Source: Roseovarius dicentrarchi (GTDB lineage Bacteria > Pseudomonadota > Alphaproteobacteria > Rhodobacterales > Rhodobacteraceae). From it: a DNA stretch of 64,000 nt. Location: the NCBI RefSeq assembly GCF_003316635.1, contig NZ_QNQP01000018.1, positions 1 through 64,000 of the forward strand, given 5' to 3'. Positions 27,101-34,595 of the stretch are shown here, piece by piece. A program made the translations under genes and the position numbers. Numbering within the stretch: the stretch's first letter is position 1; each line of letters opens with the position of its first letter. The notes beneath the pieces were generated by a model. The model was not told the origin of the DNA. It was given only the letters and a program-made list of their open reading frames with translations, and did no database searches.

Positions 27101-28447
27101 GGGCAGGTCGCGCCCATGGGCGTCATGTGCCATGATGATGGTCTCGAGCTGCGCCTCGGAGAGATATCCCTCCTCGATCAACCGTGCAGGCAGTCGCAAG
27201 TCATCACTGCCCGTGTTTGAGGGCATGGGCGGGGCAACCGAGGCCATGGCGATGCTTTCGACGAGCGGGGTGGGATGTTCCTGCGCACCCGCGATCTCGA
27301 TCCGCTGCGGACGGTAGCGCGCATAGATGTCCGAGATCGGCGTGTTGTCGCGCGGGATATCAAGGCTCGTGAAAACTAGCGGGACAACGGCATTGGCCCG
27401 GGGTTTGGAGGCGGCGACAGGCGCAGCGGCGGTCTTGCGCGGAGCAGAGGATGGAACGGTCGGCCGCCCGTTAGGGATCGCCGCTGCCTGTTGTACGGGG
27501 CGCATCTCGGTCCGGGTTGAGGCCACAGCATCAACATATGCCAAGGCTTCATCCAGATCCCGCACAGGGACGCGGATCATTTCGCCGTCTTCCTGCACCT
27601 TGTCGAAGACCATCAGCTGGGTTTCGACGGAGGTGCCAAGCTTGCGGTAGACCTGCCCCGGCATCGTCAGTGCCAATCGCGGCGTCAGGAGACCGCAGGC
27701 GCGGGACCAATGCGCGGCATCGCGTTCGGGCGTGAACCCCGGCGGCATGATCGCCATCAGCCGCCCACCGGGCGCGAGACGCTTTGCAGCCGCGATGAGA
27801 TGTTTGGCGGCGATGTGCTTGTCCCGCGACCGATCGACCGAGGAGGCGAAGGGCGGATTCATCACCACGACGTCGGGTAGAACCGGCGTCTGCAGCAGAT
27901 CATCGATATGCTCGCCGTCATGGCCTGTGACCTCGCCGCCGAAAACCGCGCGCAGGAGGCGCTGGCGAACGGGGTCGATCTCGTTGAGCAGAAGCGTGGC
28001 ACCGGCCCGGGCGGCGAAAGCAGCCAGGGCACCGGTGCCAGCCGAGGGCTCCAGCAAAGTCTCGCCCTTGCGAACGGCTGCCGCCCGCACGACCATTGCC
28101 GCGAAAGGCAACGGCGTGGAGAACTGCTGCAACCGGATTTGCTGCTCCGACCGGCGCGTTTCCGTCAGCAGCCGCGAGGCAAGCAGCCTTGCAGCGGCGA
28201 TGTCACCTGCCACGCCGTCCCCACGCAGCAGCACCTGGACAGCCGCGGCCTGCATCAGGTCATAGGCCATGCGCCAGTCCCAGGCACCGCCGGCATCGCT
28301 GCCATGAAACGTCTCGCGCATGATGCGCGCCAGCGCTGAACTGCGCAGGGGTTGGTGGACGATCTCCGCGCAGATCTGCGCGAGGGCAGAGGTGAGGTTA
28401 GCGTCGGATTCAACAGGATTGGGGAGCGTTGAGAGAGGCTTGGACAT
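24185..28447 (-). CDS. Methyltransferase and strawberry-notch helicase fusion
   Basis: 1420 residues, AAAGGA before the ATG at 28447. N-terminal adenine methyltransferase fold: FSTP at 109-112, SAM motif LEPSAGTGAL at 132-141, catalytic NPPF at 197-200. After a proline-rich linker (~320-420) comes a superfamily 2 helicase of strawberry-notch type: Walker A GDGTGCGKG at 480-488, DEAH at 588-591, a motif VI-like GRTHRSAQ in the C-terminal half. Proteins with this architecture relate to phage P1 DarB and to plasmid-borne anti-restriction factors; protection of incoming DNA is the likely role here, by family knowledge and by its ArdC/DUF neighbours. Confidence 0.85.
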   Translation of the reverse strand: MSKPLSTLPNPVESDANLTSALAQICAEIVHQPLRSSALARIMRETFHGSDAGGAWDWRMAYDLMQAAAVQVLLRGDGVAGDIAAARLLASRLLTETRRSEQQIRLQQFSTPLPFAAMVVRAAAVRKGETLLEPSAGTGALAAFAARAGATLLLNEIDPVRQRLLRAVFGGEVTGHDGEHIDDLLQTPVLPDVVVMNPPFASSVDRSRDKHIAAKHLIAAAKRLAPGGRLMAIMPPGFTPERDAAHWSRACGLLTPRLALTMPGQVYRKLGTSVETQLMVFDKVQEDGEMIRVPVRDLDEALAYVDAVASTRTEMRPVQQAAAIPNGRPTVPSSAPRKTAAAPVAASKPRANAVVPLVFTSLDIPRDNTPISDIYARYRPQRIEIAGAQEHPTPLVESIAMASVAPPMPSNTGSDDLRLPARLIEEGYLSEAQLETIIMAHDAHGRDLPGRFSIDDDQTKLTRADDDPDARAYRLGYFLGDGTGCGKGRECAGLILVNWLAGRRKAIWVSKSATLIEDAIRDWTDLGGSPADIQPLSKWKPDQPVPMGDGILFVTYATLRSAGKCGTTRLSQILDWMGEDFDGVLAFDEAHAMQNAAGSEQGRGVKPSQQGLAGLRLQLAAPRGRVFYISATGATSVHNLAYAARLGLWGQGPEYPFPSRESFVSAMEAGGVAAMEVVARDLKTLGLYTARALSFDGVEYDVLGHALTPAQIEIYDAYAGAFRTIHHNLEAALTATGVNDASGETNASAARASAKSRFESTKQRFFNHLLMGMKAPSIIHAIKDDLAAGKACVIQVVSTGESLLKRRLETMDQEDELVEGALTPRDYVLGYLEQAFPIHAQKLVEIDGNMVAEPLRDETGALVVSREALALRDAAMMELMTLAPIPSALDQILWAFGDDAVAEVTGRSIRPLKADDGHLFIEKRAASSNSSETQAFMDGEKDVLIFSDAGGTGRSYHAAQTAKNQKRRRHYLLEPGWRADAAIQGLGRTHRSAQVSAPFFRVCTSDVHGEKRFTSTIAKRLDQLGALTKGQRETGSQGMFREEDNLESPIARAALRGYFADLAAGRAEAMSYESFTDWTALRLIDKDGVLLEELPPIQRFLNRVLALPIHMQNALFAEFMRRIADQTERARAAGTLDLGVETLRGEKIEQVSTEDLWTCPKSGAVTRIIGLKVTDPVHVLGAEEAISRNPDKLPMVNRASGRAALISARPMQMYDEDIVTLMRKAVRPNGSSYLEEARFESSAWEDIERREFTQLWDAEAASLPKTTTTKLYLLTGLLLPIWKDIPTTNERIYRVTPDGATAMIGRTLSEEGAAALRARFLVSNPQTPQEMLTAALGTTAPVDLGRGLTLTRRRVAGEMRLELGGADRGMIDGLKAMGCFTEIIAFQLRVFLPHGDGIDTGSILARIVGQEAAMTSEQAA

Positions 28448-28486
28448 GGGGAATTCCTTTGGATCAGGGTCTGAGTTCCAAAGGAC

Positions 28487-28507
28487 AAAAAGCCCGCTTT
28501 CGCTTTT
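28487..28507 (-). promoter_or_regulatory. Leader element copy 3 (before methyltransferase-helicase)
   Basis: Minus strand AAAAGCGAAAGCGGGCTTTTT, 40 bases upstream of the large gene's start. It can also fold as AAAAGC ... GCTTTT followed by T residues, so a terminator-like role is possible. Confidence 0.5.
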
Positions 28508-28549
28508 CAGGGTGACGGGGGTCAGACCGCGCTGACCTCCAAGGCTTGG

Positions 28550-28708
28550 TCAGGACTTGGGTTCGACCTCCCGTTTCGCATCAATCAATGCCTGTGCGGC
28601 CTGCATCACCTGAACTTGAGATGTTCCCGTGCATTCCTCCTCCAGCGCGGCCTGCACCTTCGCGCGAAACCACGCGTCATACGAATTCGCTTCAGCGGCC
28701 ACGGACAT
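28550..28708 (-). CDS. Orphan antitoxin-like 'stability determinant'
   Basis: 52 residues (SYDAWFRAKVQAALEE, then QVQVMQAAQALIDAKRE). The pattern AWFRAKVQ-AL is that of the short plasmid 'stability determinant' antitoxins normally followed by a RelE/ParE toxin. No toxin follows: 100 bases later the large methyltransferase-helicase begins. It either is a solitary antitoxin or has lost its partner. It overlaps the tiny upstream gene by 17 bases. Confidence 0.5.
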   Translation of the reverse strand: MSVAAEANSYDAWFRAKVQAALEEECTGTSQVQVMQAAQALIDAKREVEPKS

Positions 28709-28856
28709 ACTCCTCGAGCCCCATATCCAGCAGCTTGCCGAGGTCATCGGGCATGTCTGCAACGCGCACAGCAAATTGCGAATGCTTCCATTTCATCCGA
28801 GATGCGCCTTGCTCATCGGTGCCAAGGTGCGGCTCTTCCTTCCCCGTTGGGTCCAT
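28692..28856 (-). CDS. Tiny hypothetical protein upstream of antitoxin-like gene
   Basis: 54 residues, ATG at 28856 preceded by GGAGAGAG at good spacing. Acidic-to-neutral sequence (SRMKWKHSQFAVRVADMPDD, LGKLLDMGLEEYVRGR). Family not recognised. Its 3' end overlaps the start of the antitoxin-like gene, so they are probably co-translated; it may be part of the same module. Confidence 0.45.
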   Translation of the reverse strand: MDPTGKEEPHLGTDEQGASRMKWKHSQFAVRVADMPDDLGKLLDMGLEEYVRGR

Positions 28857-28957
28857 TGCGCTCTCTCCGACTATACTATGGGTCGATGCTACATCACCCA
28901 GCCTGGCGTCGTAAACGGCAATGCCGTAAGGTTCACAGCAAGCCTTCTACTGGCCAC

Positions 28958-29476
28958 TTACCGATCGGGCGCCGCTTCAAGGGACGTCTCGAACCGCTTG
29001 TCCGCCGCTGCAGCTTCTTTCAAGAGCGCGTCGAAATTGTCAGGTGGATTTCCATCTTCCAGCATCCCTTTGAACGTCGCATAGGCATCCGTCTTGCTGC
29101 CGTAGGCGCGCAGGGTCTTGTCGTCGTTCACCCAGGCCACCACGATGACCTTCGCATCGCTGTTGAACCGATAGAACAGCCGATACTGCTGGAAGAATTT
29201 CGCCCGGAACCAGTGCTTGCGGTGATCGCCGAGTGTGCCGCCTTGCCGGAAGGCGGCGGCACCCGGATCTGCCGGTATGGCCTCGGTGACCAGCTTGAAG
29301 ATGGCGGCCAGCCGTTTCGTGGAATTCTTCTTGCGCCAGGTCTTGGGATCGCGTGCCTTACGCGCCTCGACTTCCTCGATCAGCCCTTCGAGCTGGTCCA
29401 GAAAGAGCGGATGCGCATAAATCGACCATCCGTTTACGACAAGGGGCGCTTGAGCGGGCACGCTATCGCCGCTCAT
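28958..29476 (-). CDS. yhaV: YhaV-type toxin (RelE-fold ribonuclease)
   Basis: 172 residues. N-terminal core matches YhaV: VVNGWSIYAHPLFLDQL, RKKNSTKRLAAIFKLV, and the RelE-like strand block HWFRAKFFQQYRLFYRF followed by VIVVAWVNDDKTLRAYG. YhaV cleaves mRNA on the ribosome; the paired PrlF neutralises it. It overlaps the antitoxin gene by four bases, in the antitoxin-first order typical of this type II system. Confidence 0.85.
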   Translation of the reverse strand: MSGDSVPAQAPLVVNGWSIYAHPLFLDQLEGLIEEVEARKARDPKTWRKKNSTKRLAAIFKLVTEAIPADPGAAAFRQGGTLGDHRKHWFRAKFFQQYRLFYRFNSDAKVIVVAWVNDDKTLRAYGSKTDAYATFKGMLEDGNPPDNFDALLKEAAAADKRFETSLEAAPDR

Positions 29477-29799
29477 TCATCCTCGAGCGATAGCGGCGCA
29501 TCGAGATCGACGTCAACGTCTTCGACCAGTGCTGCAAGACGGTCATGCAAAGCCCCATCGAACGCCCGAATGCGGTCCGGATGCGCCTTGATATCGGCCT
29601 CGACAAAATCGAGAAAAGCTCCGAGCACGGGATCTTCCTCGTCGCTGCGCACGGGCTCGATATAGACCCTGCCACTCGGCTCGGTACAGTAACGAATCTG
29701 GTCGCCCTTGCCCAGCTTGAGCTGCTTGCGCACACCCGCCGGCACGGTCGTCTGATACCGATCCGTGAGTTTCGAGACATCTTGTGCGAGGGCTGTCAT
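29473..29799 (-). CDS. prlF: PrlF-type antitoxin (AbrB-like swapped hairpin)
   Basis: 108 residues from the ATG at 29799 (AGGAGACT upstream). N-terminal AbrB/SpoVT-like DNA-binding hairpin: LTDRYQTTVPAGVRKQLKLGKGDQI, with the acidic C-terminal tail (ALVEDVDVDLDAPLSLEDE) that would bind the toxin. Co-transcribed with yhaV; likely autoregulated. Confidence 0.85.
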   Translation of the reverse strand: MTALAQDVSKLTDRYQTTVPAGVRKQLKLGKGDQIRYCTEPSGRVYIEPVRSDEEDPVLGAFLDFVEADIKAHPDRIRAFDGALHDRLAALVEDVDVDLDAPLSLEDE

Positions 29800-29925
29800 G
29801 GCAGTCTCCTGAAAGAAAGGGGGTCTTTGCTGCCTGCGATAGGTAATGCATTTGCATTGCCTTGTCAAGACAAGCCGCAGCATCTGCTGTCGCCGGGCAG
29901 GTCGATGACCCGTCCGGCGCAGGAC

Positions 29926-30579
29926 CTAATTTCGCCCCGCGAGATACTCCGCCAGCACCGGGCTAGCCGCACCTTTCGCGGAGCTGAGCAGCTCCGAGTC
30001 CGCAAGCGAGGCCTTCGACAGGCGTACGAGCCCGCCGGTTTCCTCGATGCGGTAGCAGCGGCGTTTTTGCCGCCCCCGCTTGTAGTGCGTCGCGGTGACG
30101 ATTTGGCATGTACTGCCATCGGTGAGCGTCACGGGGGCGGCGAGCCTGATCTTGTCGCCTTCCTCGTAGTCCGGGATCGCAGCCCAGTCCTGGCAGCGCT
30201 GGCGCCAGGCATGAGCATAGCTGTCTGGGTCTTTCAGCTCGGACAGCAGGGCCAATAAGCTCAGTGGCGCGCGGGATTCGACCGGTCCCGCGCTTTCCTC
30301 CATGTCCTTGTAGCCCCAGCTGCCGTCATCGTATCGGGTGAGGAAGACAGCCCCGAACGTGATGGAGCCATCCGCATCGGTCACATAGGTCGTGTCTTCG
30401 ACAGCGGTGCCGTCGAGATTGGTGACCCTTGCCGCCGCATACCAGGTGGAGGCGACCTTGCAGGCCTTGACCAGTTCAGTTTTGCGCGTGTCGCCCTCGA
30501 AGGTGCAGAGCCGTGTAATTTCCGCCTTCTCATCCGCGTAGGATTTGATACGGCGGTCGGTGTAGAAAAGCCATCCCAC
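29926..30579 (-). CDS. DUF6927-family protein
   Basis: 217 residues if started at the GTG at 30579, which shares its G with the stop of the DUF3085 gene (TAGTG); this gives the family-typical beginning (M/V)GWLFYTDRRI. The body has two beta-rich regions (ITFGAVFLTRYDDGSWGYKD at about 90, YRIEETGGLVRLSK near the C-terminus). Unknown activity; genes of this family accompany DUF3085 and ParB-like genes on plasmids. Confidence 0.75.
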   Translation of the reverse strand: MGWLFYTDRRIKSYADEKAEITRLCTFEGDTRKTELVKACKVASTWYAAARVTNLDGTAVEDTTYVTDADGSITFGAVFLTRYDDGSWGYKDMEESAGPVESRAPLSLLALLSELKDPDSYAHAWRQRCQDWAAIPDYEEGDKIRLAAPVTLTDGSTCQIVTATHYKRGRQKRRCYRIEETGGLVRLSKASLADSELLSSAKGAASPVLAEYLAGRN

Positions 30580-31172
30580 TATGCCGCCCTCCGATCGTCG
30601 ATCTCCATCAGCGCATCCAGCGGCACGCGATAGGGCTGCATGGCGTCGAAATCCTCGCAATTGCCGCAGTTCTGCACGATCGCGAAGGTGTCGCAGGCAT
30701 CCTTGAGAATGACCCGGAAGGTGCCGCCGAGGCCCGAGGGCACCTCGTAGGTCCCGCCGATGAGATAGTCCGAGGCCCGGCGCACGAAGACGCGGATGCT
30801 GTGGCCATCGGTGGCTAGCCGGATGGCCCCCCGCCCCCGGTCGATGAGAACCTGCACGTCATCCAGGATGTCGGTGTAGAACTGGCCGGTCAGATCGCGA
30901 AACGCCATGCGGCGCTGCGCCATCCAGTCGGTATCCCGAAACGGGTTCATGCCGTCGGCGAAGGCGAAGGAGGGATCGGCCTGCTCGGTGGTGACGATAC
31001 GGGTGGTCGTGCCATCGATGCCGTTTGAGCGCAGATGCACACCATTGCCGACGATGAGGATCAGGGCGGGCCTGTCCACGGGCCCGTTCCAGTTGGGCAG
31101 GAAGGTTTTGCAGGCGCGCGCATGTGCGATTTGCGCGGCAACAGCTGAGGCAGAGAACTTGAGAATAGCCAT
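30579..31172 (-). CDS. DUF3085-family protein
   Basis: 197 residues from the ATG at 31172. Typical features: FPNWNGP-like tryptophan motif near residue 27, LILIVGNGVHLRSNG, FADGMNPFRDTDWM, and a C-terminal VQNCGNCEDF cysteine pair. No function known to me; a regular member of plasmid establishment gene blocks. Coupled by stop-start overlap to the DUF6927 gene. Confidence 0.75.
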   Translation of the reverse strand: MAILKFSASAVAAQIAHARACKTFLPNWNGPVDRPALILIVGNGVHLRSNGIDGTTTRIVTTEQADPSFAFADGMNPFRDTDWMAQRRMAFRDLTGQFYTDILDDVQVLIDRGRGAIRLATDGHSIRVFVRRASDYLIGGTYEVPSGLGGTFRVILKDACDTFAIVQNCGNCEDFDAMQPYRVPLDALMEIDDRRAA

Positions 31173-31244
31173 AGGGATGTCTTTCCGTTGGGTGTGGGAG
31201 GGTCGACCCGCGCGAGGAATGCCTCGCGCGGGTCGCATGATGGC

Positions 31245-33227
31245 TCAGGCCGCTTGCGCGACCTCGCTGTCAGGCTCGGGGGTTTCCGCAGCGGGCTCCG
31301 CCTCATCAAAGGCGATACCGGCGGTCTGCATCATCGGCGGGCACCAGGCGGCCACGGCAGCGCGCTGCGCGTCCGTGAGCGTGGCGAAGGGTTCGGCGAA
31401 GAGCTTGTCGCAGAAGGCGACAATCTCCTTCTTGCTCGACGAGGCCAGCGTCACCGCCTCCTGGGCGAGACCCAGATCCTCGCCGAGGATCTTCAGGAGC
31501 CAGGCCTTCTTGAAGCGGTTGAAGAGCGCCGCATTCGGCGTCCAGTGGGCGCGGATGTCGGGCATGATCTCGATCTCGAACGCATGCATCAGGCTGTCGC
31601 GCTGGCGGTCCCGCGCGAAGCAGGACTGCGTGGTGCTGGCCGTGGCATAGGCCACGAGCTTGGCCTTCTCGCCGGCCTCCAGCGCGCGAAACGCCGCGAA
31701 CTGATCAGCGGGCGCGCGGGCGTCATCTAGCCAGGACAGATCAAGCGCCTCATGCGCCGCCGCCACCTGCTCGAGCGAGGTCTCGTCGATTTCGTCCATC
31801 TTGGCATGGCTGCGGTATTCCTTGCGGGCATCGATCTTGATCGCCTGCGTGACACTCATGCCGCTGGCCAGAACGTCGCTCACCAGCTTGAAGAGCGTCA
31901 GATCGAGCGTGGCTTCCGGATGCAGCGCCATCGCGGCCCCAAGCGCCATGGCTCGCTCGGTCTTGAGGTCCTCAGCCAGTGAGGTCGGGTAGGTGATTTC
32001 GCCGGCGTCTGGGGCCTCCTCCCCGGTCGGGTTGGCCGAGGAGCCGCGCGCGCCCTCGTCTTTCACGGTGTCCTCCGGGCGGACGAGACCCACATGGAGT
32101 GTGACCTTACCGGCCGACCAGGACGCGATCACCCCAGACCGCGCGAGGTCCTCGGCGCTGTAGGCCTCCTGCAGGTCGCGGGCTTCCTCTTCCAAGGCGT
32201 CCACGCGCTCGTAAAGGGCATTATAAGCACCGTCCTCGAGCCCCTCATCCTCCATCTCGAGCTGCAGTTTCTCGAGTTCGGCGGTGATTTCATCCACGCG
32301 CTTTTGCGCAGCCTCATCCGGCTCGATCGGGCCGGGATAGACACGGCCATAGTCGGCCATGGTCGCGTAATCATAGCGGACCATCGCATCGGCCCAGGCA
32401 AAGCCCAGCTTTATGCGAGCCTCTTCGGCGGCGGCACCGAGCTTCTCGAGCAGGATGGTTTCGACCAGCGCCGCATCCTCGAGCACGGAATGCTCTTCCA
32501 GAAGGTCAGCCGCGACTGCGCCGCCACGCGCCTCGTAGTCCGCGCGCACGAAAGCCCCGATATCGTCGCTGACCTGCACCCCGCGGGATTTGAGCGCCTG
32601 TCGAACGGTATAGGCCTGCAGATAGCCGCCGTCATTCGTGAGCGCCTCGAAGACCTCGCGCTGCGCCTCTTGGCTCGGGTGCTCGGCAAAGGCTTTCATC
32701 GTGTCGAGCGTGATCGTCTTGGCCCGTGCCGCGGCGCGGATGTCGGGGTGGATAAGGCCATAGCGCAACCGGCCTTTCACGGCGGCCACCGTGGTACCGA
32801 AGGTCTTTGCGATGGTCTCGGGCGTCTGGCCGTCAACCTCCATCATCCGCGCGAAAGCCTCGAACTCGTCGATTGCGTTCATCGGTGCCTGGGTGATGTT
32901 CTCGGCGAGCGACAGCGCAGTGGTGACGTCACAGTCGTCAGGGACAAGGCGGCAGTCGACCTTGGTTTTCGCCATGAACCCCTTGGTGGCCTTGTCTGCG
33001 ACCAGCTCCTTCAGCGCAGCATGGCGTCGGCCACCGGCGAGGACAGCATATTTGCCGTCAAGCTTCTGGACCAAGAGCGGCTGGAGCAGGCCCAGCACAG
33101 CGATGCTGGCCTTCAGATGCGCGATGTTCTCGGGATCATAGGTTTCCGGCGAGTTGCTGCGCACATTGGCAGGATGCGGGACCAGATCGCCGATGGCGAC
33201 GGTGAGAGGGGCAAAGCTTGTGGTCAT
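31245..33227 (-). CDS. Large ParB/Srx-domain protein (accessory, not partition cassette)
   Basis: 660 residues from the ATG at 33227. N-terminal ParB/sulfiredoxin-like nuclease domain (GDLVPHPANVRSN, LVQKLDGKYAVLAGGRRHAALKEL, TALSLAENITQAPMNAIDEFEAF) and central HTH (IAKTFGTTVAAVKGRLRYG), then a long acidic C-terminal region with coiled-coil segments. Twice the size of partition ParB/RepB, and separate from repABC; proteins of this size recur on alphaproteobacterial plasmids with ArdC and strawberry-notch genes. DNA or CTP binding is likely by family; the role is unknown. A broken relative lies at 49.3-51.1 kb. Confidence 0.85.
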   Translation of the reverse strand: MTTSFAPLTVAIGDLVPHPANVRSNSPETYDPENIAHLKASIAVLGLLQPLLVQKLDGKYAVLAGGRRHAALKELVADKATKGFMAKTKVDCRLVPDDCDVTTALSLAENITQAPMNAIDEFEAFARMMEVDGQTPETIAKTFGTTVAAVKGRLRYGLIHPDIRAAARAKTITLDTMKAFAEHPSQEAQREVFEALTNDGGYLQAYTVRQALKSRGVQVSDDIGAFVRADYEARGGAVAADLLEEHSVLEDAALVETILLEKLGAAAEEARIKLGFAWADAMVRYDYATMADYGRVYPGPIEPDEAAQKRVDEITAELEKLQLEMEDEGLEDGAYNALYERVDALEEEARDLQEAYSAEDLARSGVIASWSAGKVTLHVGLVRPEDTVKDEGARGSSANPTGEEAPDAGEITYPTSLAEDLKTERAMALGAAMALHPEATLDLTLFKLVSDVLASGMSVTQAIKIDARKEYRSHAKMDEIDETSLEQVAAAHEALDLSWLDDARAPADQFAAFRALEAGEKAKLVAYATASTTQSCFARDRQRDSLMHAFEIEIMPDIRAHWTPNAALFNRFKKAWLLKILGEDLGLAQEAVTLASSSKKEIVAFCDKLFAEPFATLTDAQRAAVAAWCPPMMQTAGIAFDEAEPAAETPEPDSEVAQAA

Positions 33228-33302
33228 GGGATATCCTTCCAGGTGGGTGAGGTGTGGCCCGCGCGCGCGCGTAACCAATCCCCGGCTTCAGGGATCACCA
33301 CG

Positions 33303-33342
33303 ACAAAAGGCCCGCTTTCCTTTTTGAGGGGCAGCGGGCCTT
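33303..33342 (-). terminator. Terminator after DUF3768 gene
   Basis: On the minus strand AAGGCCCGCT (33333-33342) pairs perfectly with AGCGGGCCTT (33307-33316), followed by more T residues. It serves the DUF3768 gene ending at 33380, and its second arm coincides with leader element copy 4. Confidence 0.8.
33304..33325 (-). promoter_or_regulatory. Leader element copy 4 (before large ParB gene)
   Basis: Minus strand AAAAAGGAAAGCGGGCCTTTT, about 80 bases upstream of the ParB-like start. This copy is at the same time the 3' arm of a terminator, unlike the other copies. Confidence 0.45.
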
Positions 33343-33379
33343 CATCGTCTCAGATGTCAGGGGGGAGGATTCCCCTCCC

Positions 33380-33769
33380 CTACCAGTCGCGCGCCAGCAT
33401 GATGGTCAGCACGCGCATGGTGGTGGCGGGATTGTCCGGGGTCTCAGCCCCGTAGCGGAAATCCGAATCTGCCTCATAGAGATCGATTTTCCAGAACACG
33501 GTTTCGCCCCGGATCTCGACCGCCCCGAAGTCGTGCCATCCCTCGGGATCATTCTCGGGCCTGAACGTATCGAATGCGCCGGTGGCCTTCACCGCCTCGG
33601 CCATGAAGCCGTCATCGGCCTCAATGAGCGAGCGCGCGACATGCATGCGGCCCTGGATGGGCTGCTCAGGCGGCACCCCAAGGCACGCGAGCTTGCGGAA
33701 GGCATCGTTCTGCGCCGCGATCACACTCGGATCCGGACGGTCTGGCTGGGGTTGCACGGTCATGGACAT
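33380..33769 (-). CDS. DUF3768-family protein
   Basis: 129 residues, AAAGGAG before the ATG at 33769. The family core is visible: IAAQNDAFRKLACLG, then ENDPEGWHDFGAVEIRGETVFWKIDLY and TPDNPATTMRVLTIMLARDW. DUF3768 proteins are small plasmid-associated proteins of unknown function. Single-gene unit with its own leader element and terminator. Confidence 0.85.
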   Translation of the reverse strand: MSMTVQPQPDRPDPSVIAAQNDAFRKLACLGVPPEQPIQGRMHVARSLIEADDGFMAEAVKATGAFDTFRPENDPEGWHDFGAVEIRGETVFWKIDLYEADSDFRYGAETPDNPATTMRVLTIMLARDW

Positions 33770-33803
33770 GGGGCTCTCCTTTGAGAAGTTGAAACACCCT
33801 TCC

Positions 33804-33823
33804 TAAAGCCCGCTTTCACTTTT
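33804..33823 (-). promoter_or_regulatory. Leader element copy 5 (before DUF3768 gene)
   Basis: Minus strand AAAAGTGAAAGCGGGCTTTA, 35 bases upstream of the DUF3768 start. No matching upstream arm is present, so this copy is not an ordinary terminator. Confidence 0.5.
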
Positions 33824-33908
33824 CTGCTTGGTAGAAGACCCCGTCCAAACCTGCCCGAACCAAACAGTTCCGATAGTCCGCTCAGCGGGACAAAGCCGCA
33901 GTTGTCGA

Positions 33909-34595
33909 TCAACCAAGATAGCTGACCCATCCCCTAAATGTGAACGCGGCATAGAATAATTGGATGTCAGTGAATCCGGCTTGCGCGAGAAGGGCTTGGT
34001 CTTCTTGTGGCGATAGAATCGGCAGGCGCGCCTTCAAGTTCTCCACACTCTTTTCTGCTTGTTCGATGGACATCCCATGGGACACCATCAAGGCCGCGTT
34101 GCGGCGCAGCCAGAGATCCCGTTCCTGCCCGTCCGGCACACTGTGATTCATAACTACCAGTGGCGCACCCGGGCGCAGGCGACGGGCGATCTGGCTCAGC
34201 GTGCACAAGCGCTCCTCCTGCGGCAGGAAGTGCAGGGTCAAAAGGCAGGTTGCGCCATCGAAGAGGCCTATTGGAGCGTCATCGATATAACCCTCAGTGA
34301 AAGTCACTCGGTCAACCATGTCGCCCAGAGTCTGCCGGGCCTGATCGTTCATCTCGGCCGACGGATCGACGCCCTCCAATCGCCAGTCCGGCTGCATGTC
34401 CGCGAAGGCGCGCAGTTCGAGGCCCCCACCGGCGCCCAGCACCAGCACTCTGCCAGACGGCGGCACCCGTTCCGCGAGCAGGAGCCCCGCCATGCGGTAG
34501 ACGTCATGCAGGCCGGGGACCTGGCGCGCGGCCCGTGCCGCATATCCGGCAGTGTCGTGACTAAAGGCATGATGTGTAACCCCACGCTCCGTCAC
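33909..34595 (-). CDS. Class I SAM-dependent methyltransferase
   Basis: 228 residues. SAM-binding motif VLVLGAGGGLELRAFA near 50-65, acidic loop LEGVDPSAEM, and motif around GATCLLTLHFLP. C-terminal half has LRPGAPLVVMNHS. The substrate cannot be told. It overlaps the 3' end of the thioredoxin-reductase-like gene by four bases, in an operon led by the Rrf2 regulator, so a role in redox or electrophile stress is plausible. Confidence 0.8.
   Translation of the reverse strand: MTERGVTHHAFSHDTAGYAARAARQVPGLHDVYRMAGLLLAERVPPSGRVLVLGAGGGLELRAFADMQPDWRLEGVDPSAEMNDQARQTLGDMVDRVTFTEGYIDDAPIGLFDGATCLLTLHFLPQEERLCTLSQIARRLRPGAPLVVMNHSVPDGQERDLWLRRNAALMVSHGMSIEQAEKSVENLKARLPILSPQEDQALLAQAGFTDIQLFYAAFTFRGWVSYLG

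Noticed and set aside
33304-33325. Reading leader element copy 4 as purely regulatory
   Set aside because: This copy is also the 3' arm of a perfect terminator hairpin, so on its own it is explained by termination; it was kept only as a weak member of the six-copy set.
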